Shown: positions 52,038-60,945, counted from the first letter of the stretch. The stretch: 64,000 nucleotides of DNA from Opitutaceae bacterium UBA2377 (GCA_002344205.1 DDSZ01000033.1:11134-75133); one strand, 5' to 3'. Numbers and translations: made by a program. Notes: a model not told the origin generated them from the letters alone.

Positions 52038-53452
52038 AACCGTTCATTCACGACGACTTCCTGCTGCACACCGATGCGGCCCGCGACCTCTACCACAATT
52101 TCGCGAAGGCCGAGCCGATCTACGACTACCACTGCCATCTGCCGCACCGGCAGATCCTGGAAAACAAGCCGTTCGCCGACCTCGCCGAGATCTGGCTGGG
52201 CAGCGACCACTACAAGTGGCGCGCCATGCGCGCCAACGGTGTGGACGAGCGCTTCTGCACCGGCAACGCCTCGCCCCGCGAGAAATTCGACGCCTGGTGC
52301 GCGACCGTGCCGCACACCCTGCGCAACCCGCTCTACCATTGGTCGCACCTCGAGCTCGCACGCTATTTCGGCATCACCGACATCATCAATCCGGCCTCTG
52401 CCGACAAAATCTGGCATGAGGCCAACGCCAAGCTCGCGAACCTGCGCGTGCATGACATTCTTGCGGCCAACAAGGTCGCCGTCATCTGCACGACCGACGA
52501 TCCCGCCGATCCGCTCGAATTTCACGAGCAGATCAACCGCTCCGGTATCAAGACGCGCGTCTATCCGACCTTCCGGCCCGACCGCGCCTTTCTCGTGGAC
52601 AACCCGGCGGCCTACGGCGCCTGGCTCGAAAAACTCTCCGGCGTCACCGGCTCGCCGGTGAAGTCCTTCGACGATTTCCTCGCCGCGTTGGAGCAACGCC
52701 ACGCAGCCTTTCACGCCGTCGGCGGCCGTCTCTCCGACCACGGCATGGAGAGCTGCTACGCCGAACCCTGCACGGCCGCGGAGGCCAAGGCCATCTTCGA
52801 CGCCGCCCGCGCCGGCCGCGCCGCGAACGCCGCGGACTACGCCAAGTTCGCCTCCTTCCTGATGATCCAACTCGGTCGTTGGGATGCGAAGCGCGGCTGG
52901 ACGAAGCAGCTCCACCTCGGCGCACTGCGCAACAACAACACCCGCCTGCTCACGAAGCTCGGCGCCGACACCGGCTTCGACTCCATCGGCGACTTCCCGC
53001 AGGCCCGCGCGCTCAGCACCTACCTCAACGCGCTCGACACCACCGGCGAGCTCCCGCGCACGGTGCTCTACAATCTCAACCCGGCCGACAATTACCTGAT
53101 CGGCACGATGATCGGGAATTTTCAGGACGGCACCGTCGCCGGCAAGATGCAGTTCGGCTCCGGCTGGTGGTTCCTCGACCAGAAGGAGGCGATGGAATGG
53201 CAGATCAACGCGCTTTCCAACCTCGGCCTGCTCAGCCGCTTCGTCGGCATGCTCACCGACTCGCGCAGCTTCCTCAGCTACCCGCGGCATGAGTATTTCC
53301 GCCGCACCCTGTGCAACCTGCTCGGCGCCGACATGGAGCGCGGCGAGATCCCCAACGACCGCGCCCTCGTCGGCGGCATGGTGAAGAACATCTGCTTCGC
53401 CAACGCCCGCGACTACTTCCGCCTCGAACTCGACCCGGTTTACGCGAAGTAA
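52034..53452 (+). CDS. uxaC: uronate isomerase
   Basis: 472 residues of normal length. The N-terminal metal-site motif is YDYHCHLPHRQI, followed by LGSDHYKWRAMRANG, CTTDDPADPLEFH and, near the end, LTDSRSFLSYPRHEYFRR, all diagnostic for UxaC. It converts D-glucuronate to D-fructuronate and D-galacturonate to D-tagaturonate in the cytoplasm, the first step of hexuronate breakdown. It is the last gene of the 47-53 kb row and overlaps uxaE by four bases. Confidence 0.95.
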   Translation: MKPFIHDDFLLHTDAARDLYHNFAKAEPIYDYHCHLPHRQILENKPFADLAEIWLGSDHYKWRAMRANGVDERFCTGNASPREKFDAWCATVPHTLRNPLYHWSHLELARYFGITDIINPASADKIWHEANAKLANLRVHDILAANKVAVICTTDDPADPLEFHEQINRSGIKTRVYPTFRPDRAFLVDNPAAYGAWLEKLSGVTGSPVKSFDDFLAALEQRHAAFHAVGGRLSDHGMESCYAEPCTAAEAKAIFDAARAGRAANAADYAKFASFLMIQLGRWDAKRGWTKQLHLGALRNNNTRLLTKLGADTGFDSIGDFPQARALSTYLNALDTTGELPRTVLYNLNPADNYLIGTMIGNFQDGTVAGKMQFGSGWWFLDQKEAMEWQINALSNLGLLSRFVGMLTDSRSFLSYPRHEYFRRTLCNLLGADMERGEIPNDRALVGGMVKNICFANARDYFRLELDPVYAK

Positions 53453-53539
53453 GCCGGCCTTTTGGCGCCTTTCGGCAGAGGCGCGGCACGACCACGCCCT
53501 GCAAGGGCACAGGTAACAAGCGCGCTTGACTTGCGCATC

Positions 53540-53559
53540 TTGGTTAACCATTTGGTTAA
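53540..53559 (+). promoter_or_regulatory. TTGGTTAA direct repeat, likely ArsR operator
   Basis: TTGGTTAA at 53540-53547 and again at 53552-53559, with the 10-base palindrome TGGTTAACCA at the first copy. A possible -35 box TTGACT is at 53526-53531. It sits 15-35 bases before the ArsR ATG, so the protein probably regulates itself here. Confidence 0.6.
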
Positions 53560-53574
53560 ATACAAATTTGCACC

Positions 53575-53958
53575 ATGTCCCCCGACCGCCTCAGCAGAGT
53601 CTTTGCGGCGCTCGCCGATCCCACACGGCGGGAGATCCTCGCGCAGCTCTCGCGCGGCACGCGTTCCGTGACGGAGCTGGCCGAGCCGCATGACATGAGT
53701 CTGCCGGCGATCTCGAAGCACCTGCGCGTGCTGGAGCAGAGCGGCCTCATCCGGCGTGGACGCGAGGCGCAGTGGCGGCCCTGCCGCATCCAAGCGGCTC
53801 CGCTCAAGGAAGCCGTGGACTGGATCGGCCAGTATCGCCGTCACTGGGAGGAGCGTCTCGACCGGCTCGACGACTATCTGCAGCAACTGCAAGCCAAGGA
53901 GAACCCGCCACATGACCGTGCCAAGAAAACCAAGAAAAACAAAACCCAAGTCCGCTGA
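53575..53958 (+). CDS. ArsR-family winged-helix regulator
   Basis: 127 residues. MSPDRLSRVFAALADPTRRE, SVTELAEPHDMSLPAISKHL and RVLEQSGLIRRGREAQWRPC are the ArsR winged helix. There are no CxC metal-binding cysteines, which places it in the ArsR group paired with SRPBCC/AHSA1 genes rather than metal sensors. It is followed by three AHSA1-type genes and a DoxX-like gene on the same strand. Its last 47 bases overlap the next gene in another frame. The tandem operator before it suggests autorepression. Confidence 0.92.
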   Translation: MSPDRLSRVFAALADPTRREILAQLSRGTRSVTELAEPHDMSLPAISKHLRVLEQSGLIRRGREAQWRPCRIQAAPLKEAVDWIGQYRRHWEERLDRLDDYLQQLQAKENPPHDRAKKTKKNKTQVR

Positions 53959-54427
53959 GAAAAAACTGACCCTGACCCGCATTTTCGCCGCGCCGCGGAT
54001 GCTAGTCTTTGCGGCGTGGACCCGGCCGGAGCACCTGCGGGTGTGGAGTTCTCCGCATGGTTTTACCATCCCCGTTGGCGAGAGCGATCTCCGGCCCGGG
54101 GGCCGTTGGCGCATCTGCATGGTGTCTCCCGAAGGGGAGAAACTATGGGTCGAAGGCGTTTATCGGAAGGTGGTGCCCGGCCGGCTGCTCGATTTCACCC
54201 ATGCCTGGGAAGGGGAGGAGGACGGGCCGGAAACGCTGGTGACGGTTCGCTTCGCCGATCATCCGCGCGGGACCAAACTCACGTTTACGCAGACAGGCTT
54301 CAGTTCGACGGCATCCCGCGATGGCCATGCCGGCGGCTGGAAGGAGTGCTTCGAGCGGCTCGGTGAGCTGCTGGGAAAATTGCCGAAGCCCGGGGCGGCG
54401 ACGAAGCAAACCCGCCGGGGCCGCTGA
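53912..54427 (+). CDS. SRPBCC/AHSA1-domain protein 1
   Basis: 171 residues from MTVPRKPRKT (ATG 53912, with AAGGAGA before it). A basic head (1-20) precedes a single AHSA1-type SRPBCC fold: TRIFAAPRMLVFAAWTRPEH, GGRWRICMVSPEGEKLWVEG, and GGWKECFERLGELLGKL. The fold makes a hydrophobic cavity; ligand unknown. It overlaps the ArsR gene by 47 bases, which is strong evidence of coupling. The C-terminus is rich in Lys/Arg. Confidence 0.88.
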   Translation: MTVPRKPRKTKPKSAEKKLTLTRIFAAPRMLVFAAWTRPEHLRVWSSPHGFTIPVGESDLRPGGRWRICMVSPEGEKLWVEGVYRKVVPGRLLDFTHAWEGEEDGPETLVTVRFADHPRGTKLTFTQTGFSSTASRDGHAGGWKECFERLGELLGKLPKPGAATKQTRRGR

Positions 54428-54430
54428 CCG

Positions 54431-54886
54431 ATGTCTCGCTCGGATACAGGTGAAATCGTGAACACCCGTTTCCTCGCGATGTCGCGCGAACGGGTCTGGG
54501 CGACGTTCGCCAATCCCCAGGCCCTCGCGGCGTGGTGGGGGCCCAACGGCTTCACGAATACCTTTCACGCCTTCGACTTCCGCCCGGGCGGTGTCTGGAA
54601 GTTCACGATGCACGGGCCCGACGGAGCGGCCTACGCCATGGATCACCGCTTCGTGGAGATCGTCGCGCCGGAGCGGATCGTCATCCGCCATCTCCAGCCC
54701 GCCCATGATTTCACGCTGACAATCACGCTCGCGAAGCACGACGGACACACGGCGCTCGGCTGGCGAATGGTTTTCGACGATCCGGCCGAAGCGGAACGAG
54801 TGAGCGCCTTTGTGGTTCCCGCCAACGAGCAAAATCTCGACCGGCTCGAAGCCCATCTGTCCGGAAAGCCTCCGGTTGTTCGTTGA
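54431..54886 (+). CDS. SRPBCC/AHSA1-domain protein 2
   Basis: 151 residues. One SRPBCC domain: NTRFLAMSRERVWATFANPQ, ALAAWWGPNGFTNTFHAFDF, RPGGVWKFTMHGPDG. The WWGPNGFTN segment is close to that of the next gene (WWGPRGFTN), so tandem duplication is likely. It starts three bases after the stop of protein 1. Function unknown; often described as activator-of-Hsp90-like in annotation, without proof in bacteria. Confidence 0.88.
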   Translation: MSRSDTGEIVNTRFLAMSRERVWATFANPQALAAWWGPNGFTNTFHAFDFRPGGVWKFTMHGPDGAAYAMDHRFVEIVAPERIVIRHLQPAHDFTLTITLAKHDGHTALGWRMVFDDPAEAERVSAFVVPANEQNLDRLEAHLSGKPPVVR

Positions 54887-54907
54887 ACTTTCAATCCGCT
54901 CCACGCC

Positions 54908-55885
54908 ATGTCCGATCCGCACCTGCCCTCCGACACCGAAATCGTCTTCTTCCGCGTGCTGCACGCCCCGCGCGAACTCGTCTGGCAGGCGTGGACGGAC
55001 CCCAAGCACATCGTCAACTGGTGGGGGCCGCGCGGTTTCACCAACACCACGAAGCGGCACGAATTTAGTGTCGGCGGCTACTGGGAGCACATGATGCACG
55101 GTCCGGACGGAACAAACTATCCCAACAAGGCGAAGTTCCTCGAAATTGTCCCGCTGGAGCGCATTACCTACCTGCTCGGCGGCGGCAGCGATCTCGAGGC
55201 CGACGAGCGCCGCGGCGTGGCCTTCCGCGCCACCTGGACCTTCGAGGCGGTGGCGCCGGACCGGACGCGGCTCACCGGCCGCATGGTATTTCCGTCAAAA
55301 GAGGCGCGCGACCGCGCCGTGCGCGATTACGGTGCCGTCGAGGGCGGGAAGCAGACGCTCGAGCGCGCCGCGGAATACACCGCAGGGCTGCTCACGAAAC
55401 CGTTTGTCATCTCCCGCGAATTCGCCGCGCCGCGCGACTTGGTCTGGCGCGCGTGGACCGAAGCGGAGCATTTCGGCCTCTGGTTCGGGCCCAAGGGTAT
55501 GAAGATCAATCTCGCCCGCTTCGACCTGCGGCCGGGCGGCATGACGCATTACAGCATGGAGACGCCGGACGGGAAAGTGCTCTGGGGCCGCGCCGTTTAT
55601 CGTGAGATCGTGCCGCCGACGAAACTGGTCTGGCTCAATTCATTCTCGGACGAGGCCGGCGGCATCACACCGCATCCGTTCTCCAAAGATCCCTGGCCCC
55701 TGCAGATGCTGACGGTGGTCACTTTCGCCGGGCAGGCCGGGAAAACCACCGTCACGATCACTTGGGTGCCCTTTGACTCGACCGACGCCGAACGCGCGAC
55801 CTTCGAGGCCGGCCGTGGCAGCATGGCCATGGGCTGGACCGGCACGCTGGACCAACTCGCCGACCATCTCTCTTCCAATTCCTGA
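54908..55885 (+). CDS. double SRPBCC/AHSA1-domain protein 3
   Basis: 325 residues with two SRPBCC domains in one chain: the first (about 12-160) with QAWTDPKHIVNWWGPRGFTN and GGYWEHMMHGPDG, the second (about 165-320) with FVISREFAAPRDLVWRAWTE and LRPGGMTHYSMETPDGK. Single-domain neighbours on the same strand suggest fusion after duplication. Cytoplasmic. Same operon as the ArsR regulator. Confidence 0.88.
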   Translation: MSDPHLPSDTEIVFFRVLHAPRELVWQAWTDPKHIVNWWGPRGFTNTTKRHEFSVGGYWEHMMHGPDGTNYPNKAKFLEIVPLERITYLLGGGSDLEADERRGVAFRATWTFEAVAPDRTRLTGRMVFPSKEARDRAVRDYGAVEGGKQTLERAAEYTAGLLTKPFVISREFAAPRDLVWRAWTEAEHFGLWFGPKGMKINLARFDLRPGGMTHYSMETPDGKVLWGRAVYREIVPPTKLVWLNSFSDEAGGITPHPFSKDPWPLQMLTVVTFAGQAGKTTVTITWVPFDSTDAERATFEAGRGSMAMGWTGTLDQLADHLSSNS

Positions 55886-55889
55886 AACC

Positions 55890-56285
55890 ATGTCCACCAC
55901 GCCCACACCCTCAAAGATTCCGTTCTACGTCAGCATCGCCCTCGCGATTCCACCCGTGTTCATGCTGCTGCTGAGCGGCGTGATGAAAGTCTCGCAGAAC
56001 GAGCAGGTCCGCGAGGGTTTCGCCGACTGGCCCGCCGGCAGCGCGGTCGCCATCGGGGTCGTGCAACTGCTCTGCACCGTCATCTACCTGATCCCGCGCA
56101 CCGCCGTGCTGGGCGCGATCCTGCTCACCGGGTATCTCGGCGGGGCGATTGCCGTCACGGTGAAGATGGGCCTGGGCTTCGCCGGCTGGTGGATGCCATT
56201 GGTGTTCGGCATCCTGCTCTGGGGCGCGCTCTGGCTGCGCGATCCGCGCGTCCGCGCGCTGATTCCGCTGCGGGCGCGGGGTTGA
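55890..56285 (+). CDS. DoxX-like membrane protein
   Basis: 131 residues from MSTTPTPSKIPFYVS, four bases after the stop of the double SRPBCC gene. Four membrane helices with IYLIPRTAVLGAILLTGYLG and GGAIAVTVKMG in the pattern of DoxX/DUF6-like proteins. It is the last gene of the ArsR-SRPBCC operon, a combination seen in many soil bacteria. Role unknown, perhaps redox-linked in the inner membrane. Confidence 0.82.
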   Translation: MSTTPTPSKIPFYVSIALAIPPVFMLLLSGVMKVSQNEQVREGFADWPAGSAVAIGVVQLLCTVIYLIPRTAVLGAILLTGYLGGAIAVTVKMGLGFAGWWMPLVFGILLWGALWLRDPRVRALIPLRARG

Positions 56286-56293
56286 GCGGAGTG

Positions 56294-56695
56294 TCAGCCT
56301 TGGCGGGCGAGCATCACAAGCGTGGGGGCCAGCAACAGCACCAGCATGCCCAGCCCCAGCAGCCGGCCGCGACGGAGATCGAAGTCGGCCGCGATTCGGG
56401 CCCACGGCAAGCGGAAGACGACGCGGCCGAAATACATTTCCAAACCGAGCATGGCGACCACCCACAGGCCGCCGATTTGCAGACATTCCGCCGTCGAGCT
56501 CGGCGCAAGCCAAGGCACCGTGAACCAGGCGATGATCAGGATCATCAGCGAGCCGGTGACCACGCCGATTTGTCTGGCCCGGTGGTCACCGACGCGGCGG
56601 TTGAGCAACCGCACGCGCAGGATGCCCTGCAAAATCTCGGCCAGCGCAATCAGGCCCCAGACCAGCAGCGCGCGTAGCAACAAGGAGCCGTCCAT
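56294..56695 (-). CDS. four-helix membrane protein, unknown
   Basis: 133 residues with four hydrophobic segments (about 5-25, 45-65, 75-92, 110-130). LLVWGLIALAEILQGILRVR and the RLLNRRVGDHRARQ loop are the only notable stretches. No recognised domain. It converges with the DoxX-like gene (8 bases apart) and follows the PilZ gene by 21 bases on the same strand, so it may be co-transcribed with PilZ. Confidence 0.65.
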   Translation of the reverse strand: MDGSLLLRALLVWGLIALAEILQGILRVRLLNRRVGDHRARQIGVVTGSLMILIIAWFTVPWLAPSSTAECLQIGGLWVVAMLGLEMYFGRVVFRLPWARIAADFDLRRGRLLGLGMLVLLLAPTLVMLARQG

Positions 56696-56716
56696 GGCCG
56701 GAGAGGCGACCGGAGT

Positions 56717-57475
56717 TCAGTCCTTCGGCGGGGTGAAGCGGGCGAGAAATTCGCGCACATCCTCCGGCAGCTTCCGGTTCAAATTGGGGAGCACCCAGCG
56801 GAAGAGCCGGATGATTTCGGCGTTCTCTTCCCCGGCGCGCTTCAGGGCCGGCACCCGATAGCCCAGCTTGTGCTCCGCGGTTTGTTCCTCGCAGAGGAAA
56901 ACCTCCAGGGCCGGCGGGGTCGGTCCGCTCCGCACAAAATAGTCGTGCATGCGCAGCTCAAATCCTTGGATCGCCTGGCCGGCGAAATTGCTCCAGACGG
57001 TCAGCAGCGTGTCGCCCGGGCCATGATAAAGCGTGGTGTTCAGGCCGCGTTCCTTTTCCCGCACGAGCTGTGGGTCGCCGGCGCGGAGCCCGGCTCCGAT
57101 CGCCACGGGTTCGAGCAATTGCAGGTAGCCCTTCTTGGTGTCGAAGTCGCCAAACAGGAGCTGCAGCCCGAGCACGGTGTGACGGGCGTCCGCCTGATGG
57201 TGGGCCACCTTCACCGCGGTGGAAAGCGTGTGCTGCTCCAGGGTGAGATCGAGCCGGCCGGCCGCCCCGCGGTCGGTCGCCAACACCGCGGGGAGGCGGA
57301 GGCTGACGCCGGTGCTGGAGAGATTGACGAGCTGGCCGGCGTGCGGCCGGCCGCCGATTTCCAGCCGGGCTTGCAGCGGCGAATCAACCGCCACCGCATA
57401 ACGTTCGGCGTGCCGCTGCTCGCGTTGGGCCGCCGCCTCCTGCGTGAAGTTGAGGATGCGCTTGAAAAACAGCAC
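56717..57475 (-). CDS. PilZ-domain protein (c-di-GMP binding)
   Basis: 252 residues. The PilZ signature is complete: RxxxR as Arg21-Arg25 (QRHAERYAV) and NxSxxG at Asn51-Gly56 (NLSSTGVSLRL). The rest (about 110-252) is not recognised. It should bind cyclic di-GMP and change the activity of a partner, perhaps in motility or adhesion. It diverges from the TPMT-like gene. The downstream membrane protein may be its partner. Confidence 0.88.
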   Translation of the reverse strand: MLFFKRILNFTQEAAAQREQRHAERYAVAVDSPLQARLEIGGRPHAGQLVNLSSTGVSLRLPAVLATDRGAAGRLDLTLEQHTLSTAVKVAHHQADARHTVLGLQLLFGDFDTKKGYLQLLEPVAIGAGLRAGDPQLVREKERGLNTTLYHGPGDTLLTVWSNFAGQAIQGFELRMHDYFVRSGPTPPALEVFLCEEQTAEHKLGYRVPALKRAGEENAEIIRLFRWVLPNLNRKLPEDVREFLARFTPPKD

Positions 57476-57652
57476 GCGCCGAGCATGTCCGGGCCCGCGC
57501 CCGGCTCAAGCCTGCACCCGCGTGGCGCTAAAAATGGGTCAAAGCGCGTTACCGACATTCAATTGCACACAAATGAACAATCCGCGCTGGCAAGAGTCAT
57601 CACACCCGGCCAAAAGTGACCGATTTCCATAGCAGTCTGCCGATTATCCAGC

Positions 57653-58258
57653 ATGTCCGACGCCACCGAACCCCAGTTCTGGGATACCCGCTACGAATCC
57701 AAGCAAACGCCTTGGGATTTTGGCAGCGTGCCCACGGCATTGCAGGCCTACCTCAAGAAGCATCCCAAAGGCGGCCGGGTGCTGATCCCCGGCTGCGGCG
57801 TGGGACATGAGATCCAGGCGTTTGCCGCCGCCGGTTACGAGGTCACCGCGATCGATTTTTCCTCCGTCGCCGTGGAAGCCGCCCGGGCGAAGGTGGATGC
57901 GGCTTTGACCGAAAAGATCATCGCGGGGGATTTTTTCCAGCATCCGTTTGCGCCGGCTTCGTTCGATCTCATTTACGAGCGCACTTTCCTCTGCGCGATC
58001 GATCCAGCGCAGCGCACCGCCTACCGCGACCGCGTGGCCGCGCTCCTGCGGCCCGGCGGCGCCTATATCGGTTATTTTTATTACCAGAAGACCGATCCCA
58101 AGGACGGTCCGCCCCACGGGCTGGCCTGGGGCGAGAGCGACCTCCTGTTCGCGCGGCATTTTTTGCTGCTCCGCGACATTCCCTCGCCCGACGGCCTGGC
58201 CATCTTTGCCGGTCGCGAACGCTGGCAGGAAAGCAGGCGCACCACCCATGTCGGCTGA
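57653..58258 (+). CDS. TPMT-like SAM methyltransferase
   Basis: 201 residues. FWDTRYESKQTPWDFG, VLIPGCGVGHEIQAFAAAGY (SAM motif I), and YERTFLCAIDPAQR are features of the thiopurine-methyltransferase-like family. LLRPGGAYIGYFYYQ is motif III. Bacterial members methylate thiol or selenium compounds; the substrate here is unknown. Cytoplasmic, transcribed with the PmoA-like gene 39 bases downstream. Confidence 0.88.
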   Translation: MSDATEPQFWDTRYESKQTPWDFGSVPTALQAYLKKHPKGGRVLIPGCGVGHEIQAFAAAGYEVTAIDFSSVAVEAARAKVDAALTEKIIAGDFFQHPFAPASFDLIYERTFLCAIDPAQRTAYRDRVAALLRPGGAYIGYFYYQKTDPKDGPPHGLAWGESDLLFARHFLLLRDIPSPDGLAIFAGRERWQESRRTTHVG

Positions 58259-58297
58259 GGACTCCGGCGGGCCGGGCTTTGGCGGCGCTGCATCGGC

Positions 58298-59155
58298 ATG
58301 AGTTCCCCGCAGACGCTGCTGGCCGAAGGCGATGACCGGCGTCTGGTTTTGCGCCGACATGGTTCACCGTGGCCCCTGCTCGTGCAGCAGGCGCCGGCCG
58401 ACCGGCGGGCGTTTATCCATCCGCTGGCCGCGCCCGACGGTGATGGCGTCCTGACGGAAGACGAACCGCCGCATCATCCGTGGCAGCACGGACTCTACGT
58501 TGGCTTGAACGACGTGAACGGAATCGGTTTTTGGACCGAAGGCCGGCTGCCGGGGCACGGTCCCGACGGCACATTTCATCCGGCACCGATCAGTCCGCCC
58601 CGAATCGAGGGCAACACCGCGGCCTGGCAGGTGTGCAGCGAATGGCGTGCGCCCGATGGCGGGCCGCTGCTCCGGGAAAACCAGACCTGGCGGCTGACCG
58701 ATCGCGGCGACACGCTGCGGCTCGATTTGGCGTGGACGCTGACGGCCCGCGTTGACCTGCGCTTTGGTCAGCACGCCTACGGCGGGCTTTTTTTGAGGAT
58801 GCCCTGGCGAAAGGAAAACGGCGGCGAGGTGCGGACCAGCGAAGGTGCCGGCACGATTGCCGACGCCGAAGGTCGGCGGGCGCGTTGGGTCGCGTTGGCG
58901 ATGCCGTTGCCGGATCGCGCGGCCGGATCGGCGGGCATGGCGATCCTCGATCATCCGGGGAATCCCGGCCACCCCGTGTCGTGGCGGGTGGACAACAACC
59001 TGGGCATTGCGCCCAGCCGGTGCATTGCGAGCGCCTGGGCGCTGGCGGCAGGCGCGGCGACTTGCAGCCGTTACCGCCTGGTGGCGTATGCGGGCGGGAT
59101 CGACGCGGAGATGCTCGGGCAGGCTTGGCGCGATTACGCGGCTGAGCCGGTGTGA
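58298..59155 (+). CDS. PmoA-like (DUF6807) protein
   Basis: 285 residues, no signal peptide. RAFIHPLAAPDGDGVLTEDE, PHHPWQHGLYVGLNDVNG and GLFLRMPWRKENGG match the PmoA-family proteins (DUF6807) common in Planctomycetota and Verrucomicrobiota; HHPWQHGL is the best-kept motif. The family name comes from an old methane-monooxygenase label and does not imply that activity. Neighbours suggest a role in carbohydrate metabolism. It is followed by a 2-hydroxyacid dehydrogenase. Confidence 0.82.
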   Translation: MSSPQTLLAEGDDRRLVLRRHGSPWPLLVQQAPADRRAFIHPLAAPDGDGVLTEDEPPHHPWQHGLYVGLNDVNGIGFWTEGRLPGHGPDGTFHPAPISPPRIEGNTAAWQVCSEWRAPDGGPLLRENQTWRLTDRGDTLRLDLAWTLTARVDLRFGQHAYGGLFLRMPWRKENGGEVRTSEGAGTIADAEGRRARWVALAMPLPDRAAGSAGMAILDHPGNPGHPVSWRVDNNLGIAPSRCIASAWALAAGAATCSRYRLVAYAGGIDAEMLGQAWRDYAAEPV

Positions 59156-59206
59156 AGTCGCACTTGTCATGCGGTGCGGCTTCGGGATGCTCGCGGCACC
59201 CTGACC

Positions 59207-60238
59207 ATGCACTCCGCCATCCTGGTCCACCCGCGTTTTGACGCCATCTGGCCGTTTTCGGCCGATCACGCCCGCCGCTTGTGGGCGGAGGAGGGCCCGG
59301 TGGATTTTGTGCGGGTGGCGCCGGATGACAACCGGGCGGCGGGCGTTTTGGCCGCGGCGCCGGAAAAAATCACGCGGCTGCTCGTGCTCGGGCTGGCGCT
59401 CACGCCGGACTGTGTTGGCCGCTTCACCGGCCTGAAGGAGCTGGTCTGGTCGGAGGACGGTTACGGGCAGCCGTCCGCCGGGCGCGAGGCGGTGCTGGCC
59501 GCCCTGGCCGCGCGCGGCGTGCGCGTGATCCGGCATACATCGGAAGGATTCTGGGGGCAGTCGGTCTCCGAATTCGGGCTGGCGCTCACACTGGCGGCGC
59601 TGCGCCGGATTCCGCAGACCCACCGGGCGATGATCACGGACCACGGGCCATGGGATTACACGCCTTCCGGCGGCATGGGGCAGCCCGGGGGGCGCGGGCA
59701 GCAGTATGGCGATGATTCCCGGTTCACCAACGGCACGCTGGAGGGCAAGCGCGTGCGCATCGTCGGTGCGGGCAACATTGCCAGCCGCTATGCGAGTTTT
59801 TGCCGGATGCTGGGGGCCGACGTCGCGGCCTGGGACCCGTTTGCCAGCGAGCCGGCGTTCCACCGGGCGGGCGCGCGCCGTGAGCACTTTCTCGAACGGC
59901 TGGGGCGGGATGCGGAGATCTATGTGCCGATGGTGCCGCTCACGGACAAGACCCGTGGCCTCGTGACTGCGGCGCACATCGACGCGCTGCCGCGCGGTGC
60001 GCTGGTCGTGCTGGTGACCCGCGCCGGCATTTGCGACATGGCGGCGTTGCGCCGCCGCGTGCTGGCGGACGAGCTGGCGCTGGCGGCGGATGTTTTCGAT
60101 GTCGAGCCGGTGCCGCTCAACGATCCCCTGCTGGGCCGCGACAATGTCGTGCACACGCCGCACAACGCCGGCCGCACCCGGCAGGCGGGTGAGCGTTGGG
60201 CGGAGATGCTGTTGGCGCAGTTTGCTCCGACCGCCTGA
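59207..60238 (+). CDS. D-isomer 2-hydroxyacid dehydrogenase-like protein
   Basis: 343 residues from MHSAILVHPRFDAIWPF. A Rossmann segment RIVGAGNIASRYASFCRMLG replaces the usual GxGxxG with GAGNIA. Catalytic residues are in LVTRAGICD (Arg), DVFDVEPVPLNDPLL (Glu) and HTPHNAGRTRQ (His). It would reduce a 2-keto acid or oxidise its alcohol. It is distinct from the enzyme at 47,038 in the N-terminal domain and the loop TPSGGMGQPGG. Lies 51 bases after the PmoA-like gene on the same strand. Confidence 0.85.
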   Translation: MHSAILVHPRFDAIWPFSADHARRLWAEEGPVDFVRVAPDDNRAAGVLAAAPEKITRLLVLGLALTPDCVGRFTGLKELVWSEDGYGQPSAGREAVLAALAARGVRVIRHTSEGFWGQSVSEFGLALTLAALRRIPQTHRAMITDHGPWDYTPSGGMGQPGGRGQQYGDDSRFTNGTLEGKRVRIVGAGNIASRYASFCRMLGADVAAWDPFASEPAFHRAGARREHFLERLGRDAEIYVPMVPLTDKTRGLVTAAHIDALPRGALVVLVTRAGICDMAALRRRVLADELALAADVFDVEPVPLNDPLLGRDNVVHTPHNAGRTRQAGERWAEMLLAQFAPTA

Positions 60239-60253
60239 GCCCGGCGCGGCGAA

Positions 60254-60877
60254 TCACGCCGCGGCCGACTGGCAGTGCAGGGCGAGGTCGCGGTCGGTGA
60301 TCGCGGGCATGCGCTGCAGCGCGAAGATCGTGCGGGGCTCCCAGAGCTGGCTGCGGAGCGATTCGAGGAATCGGCGCGGCAGATCGGGGGATTCGAGGTG
60401 CTGGAGGATGGCGAGGGTTTGCCGCGAGGCCGGCAGGCCCAGCCACGACAGGACCCCGTAGATGCCGTCGCGCTCATGCACGGCGTTCAGTTCGGCCCAG
60501 CGCGGAGCGGTGCCCCGCAGGCTGGCGTGGGCGGCGACGAAGGCGGTGAGCGCGGGCGTCTCGATGAGGTCGGGCACCAGCCCGGGGCAGCGGGCGACGA
60601 CCTCCAGCGCCTCCATACGGGCGAAGGAGAAACCCTGCAGAAACGCGCGGATGTCGGCCGGGATGAACTCGAGGTAGGGCGTCCAGTTGCGCTGCCGGCA
60701 GATCAGCGAGGCGGCAGCCAGCAGTTCGCTGTCGGGCTGGATGGGCAGCCAGTCGTCGCCGTAGAGCCGTTCGAAGCGGACTTCCGGCCAGGGCGTGACG
60801 CGGTGCAGGTCGCCGTAGTGGGACCAGGTGAGGGCGATGGGGAGGGGGTTTTTCATGGGACGGCGGGTGAGGATCAT
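60254..60877 (-). CDS. unknown protein, divergent from WYL regulator
   Basis: 207 residues, soluble, no recognised domain. It is rich in aromatic and acidic residues (ALTWSHYGDLHRVTPWPEVR, RNWTPYLEFIPADIRAF) and has repeated helical stretches such as FLESLRSQLWEPRTIFALQR. Met8 is an alternative start. It diverges from a WYL-domain regulator, with about 68 bases between the starts, and ends 15 bases after the convergent dehydrogenase. It is the least explained gene of this end and may be the target of the regulator. Confidence 0.6.
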   Translation of the reverse strand: MILTRRPMKNPLPIALTWSHYGDLHRVTPWPEVRFERLYGDDWLPIQPDSELLAAASLICRQRNWTPYLEFIPADIRAFLQGFSFARMEALEVVARCPGLVPDLIETPALTAFVAAHASLRGTAPRWAELNAVHERDGIYGVLSWLGLPASRQTLAILQHLESPDLPRRFLESLRSQLWEPRTIFALQRMPAITDRDLALHCQSAAA

Positions 60878-60945
60878 GCGCCCAGATTACCGGAGAGGGT
60901 GGGACATTGCTTGGCCCAGGCTAAAAAATGTGCAGATTTCTTCGC

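Noticed and set aside
58298..59155. PmoA-like gene as evidence for methane oxidation
   Set aside because: The family name is historical; sequence is DUF6807, with no monooxygenase subunits nearby.
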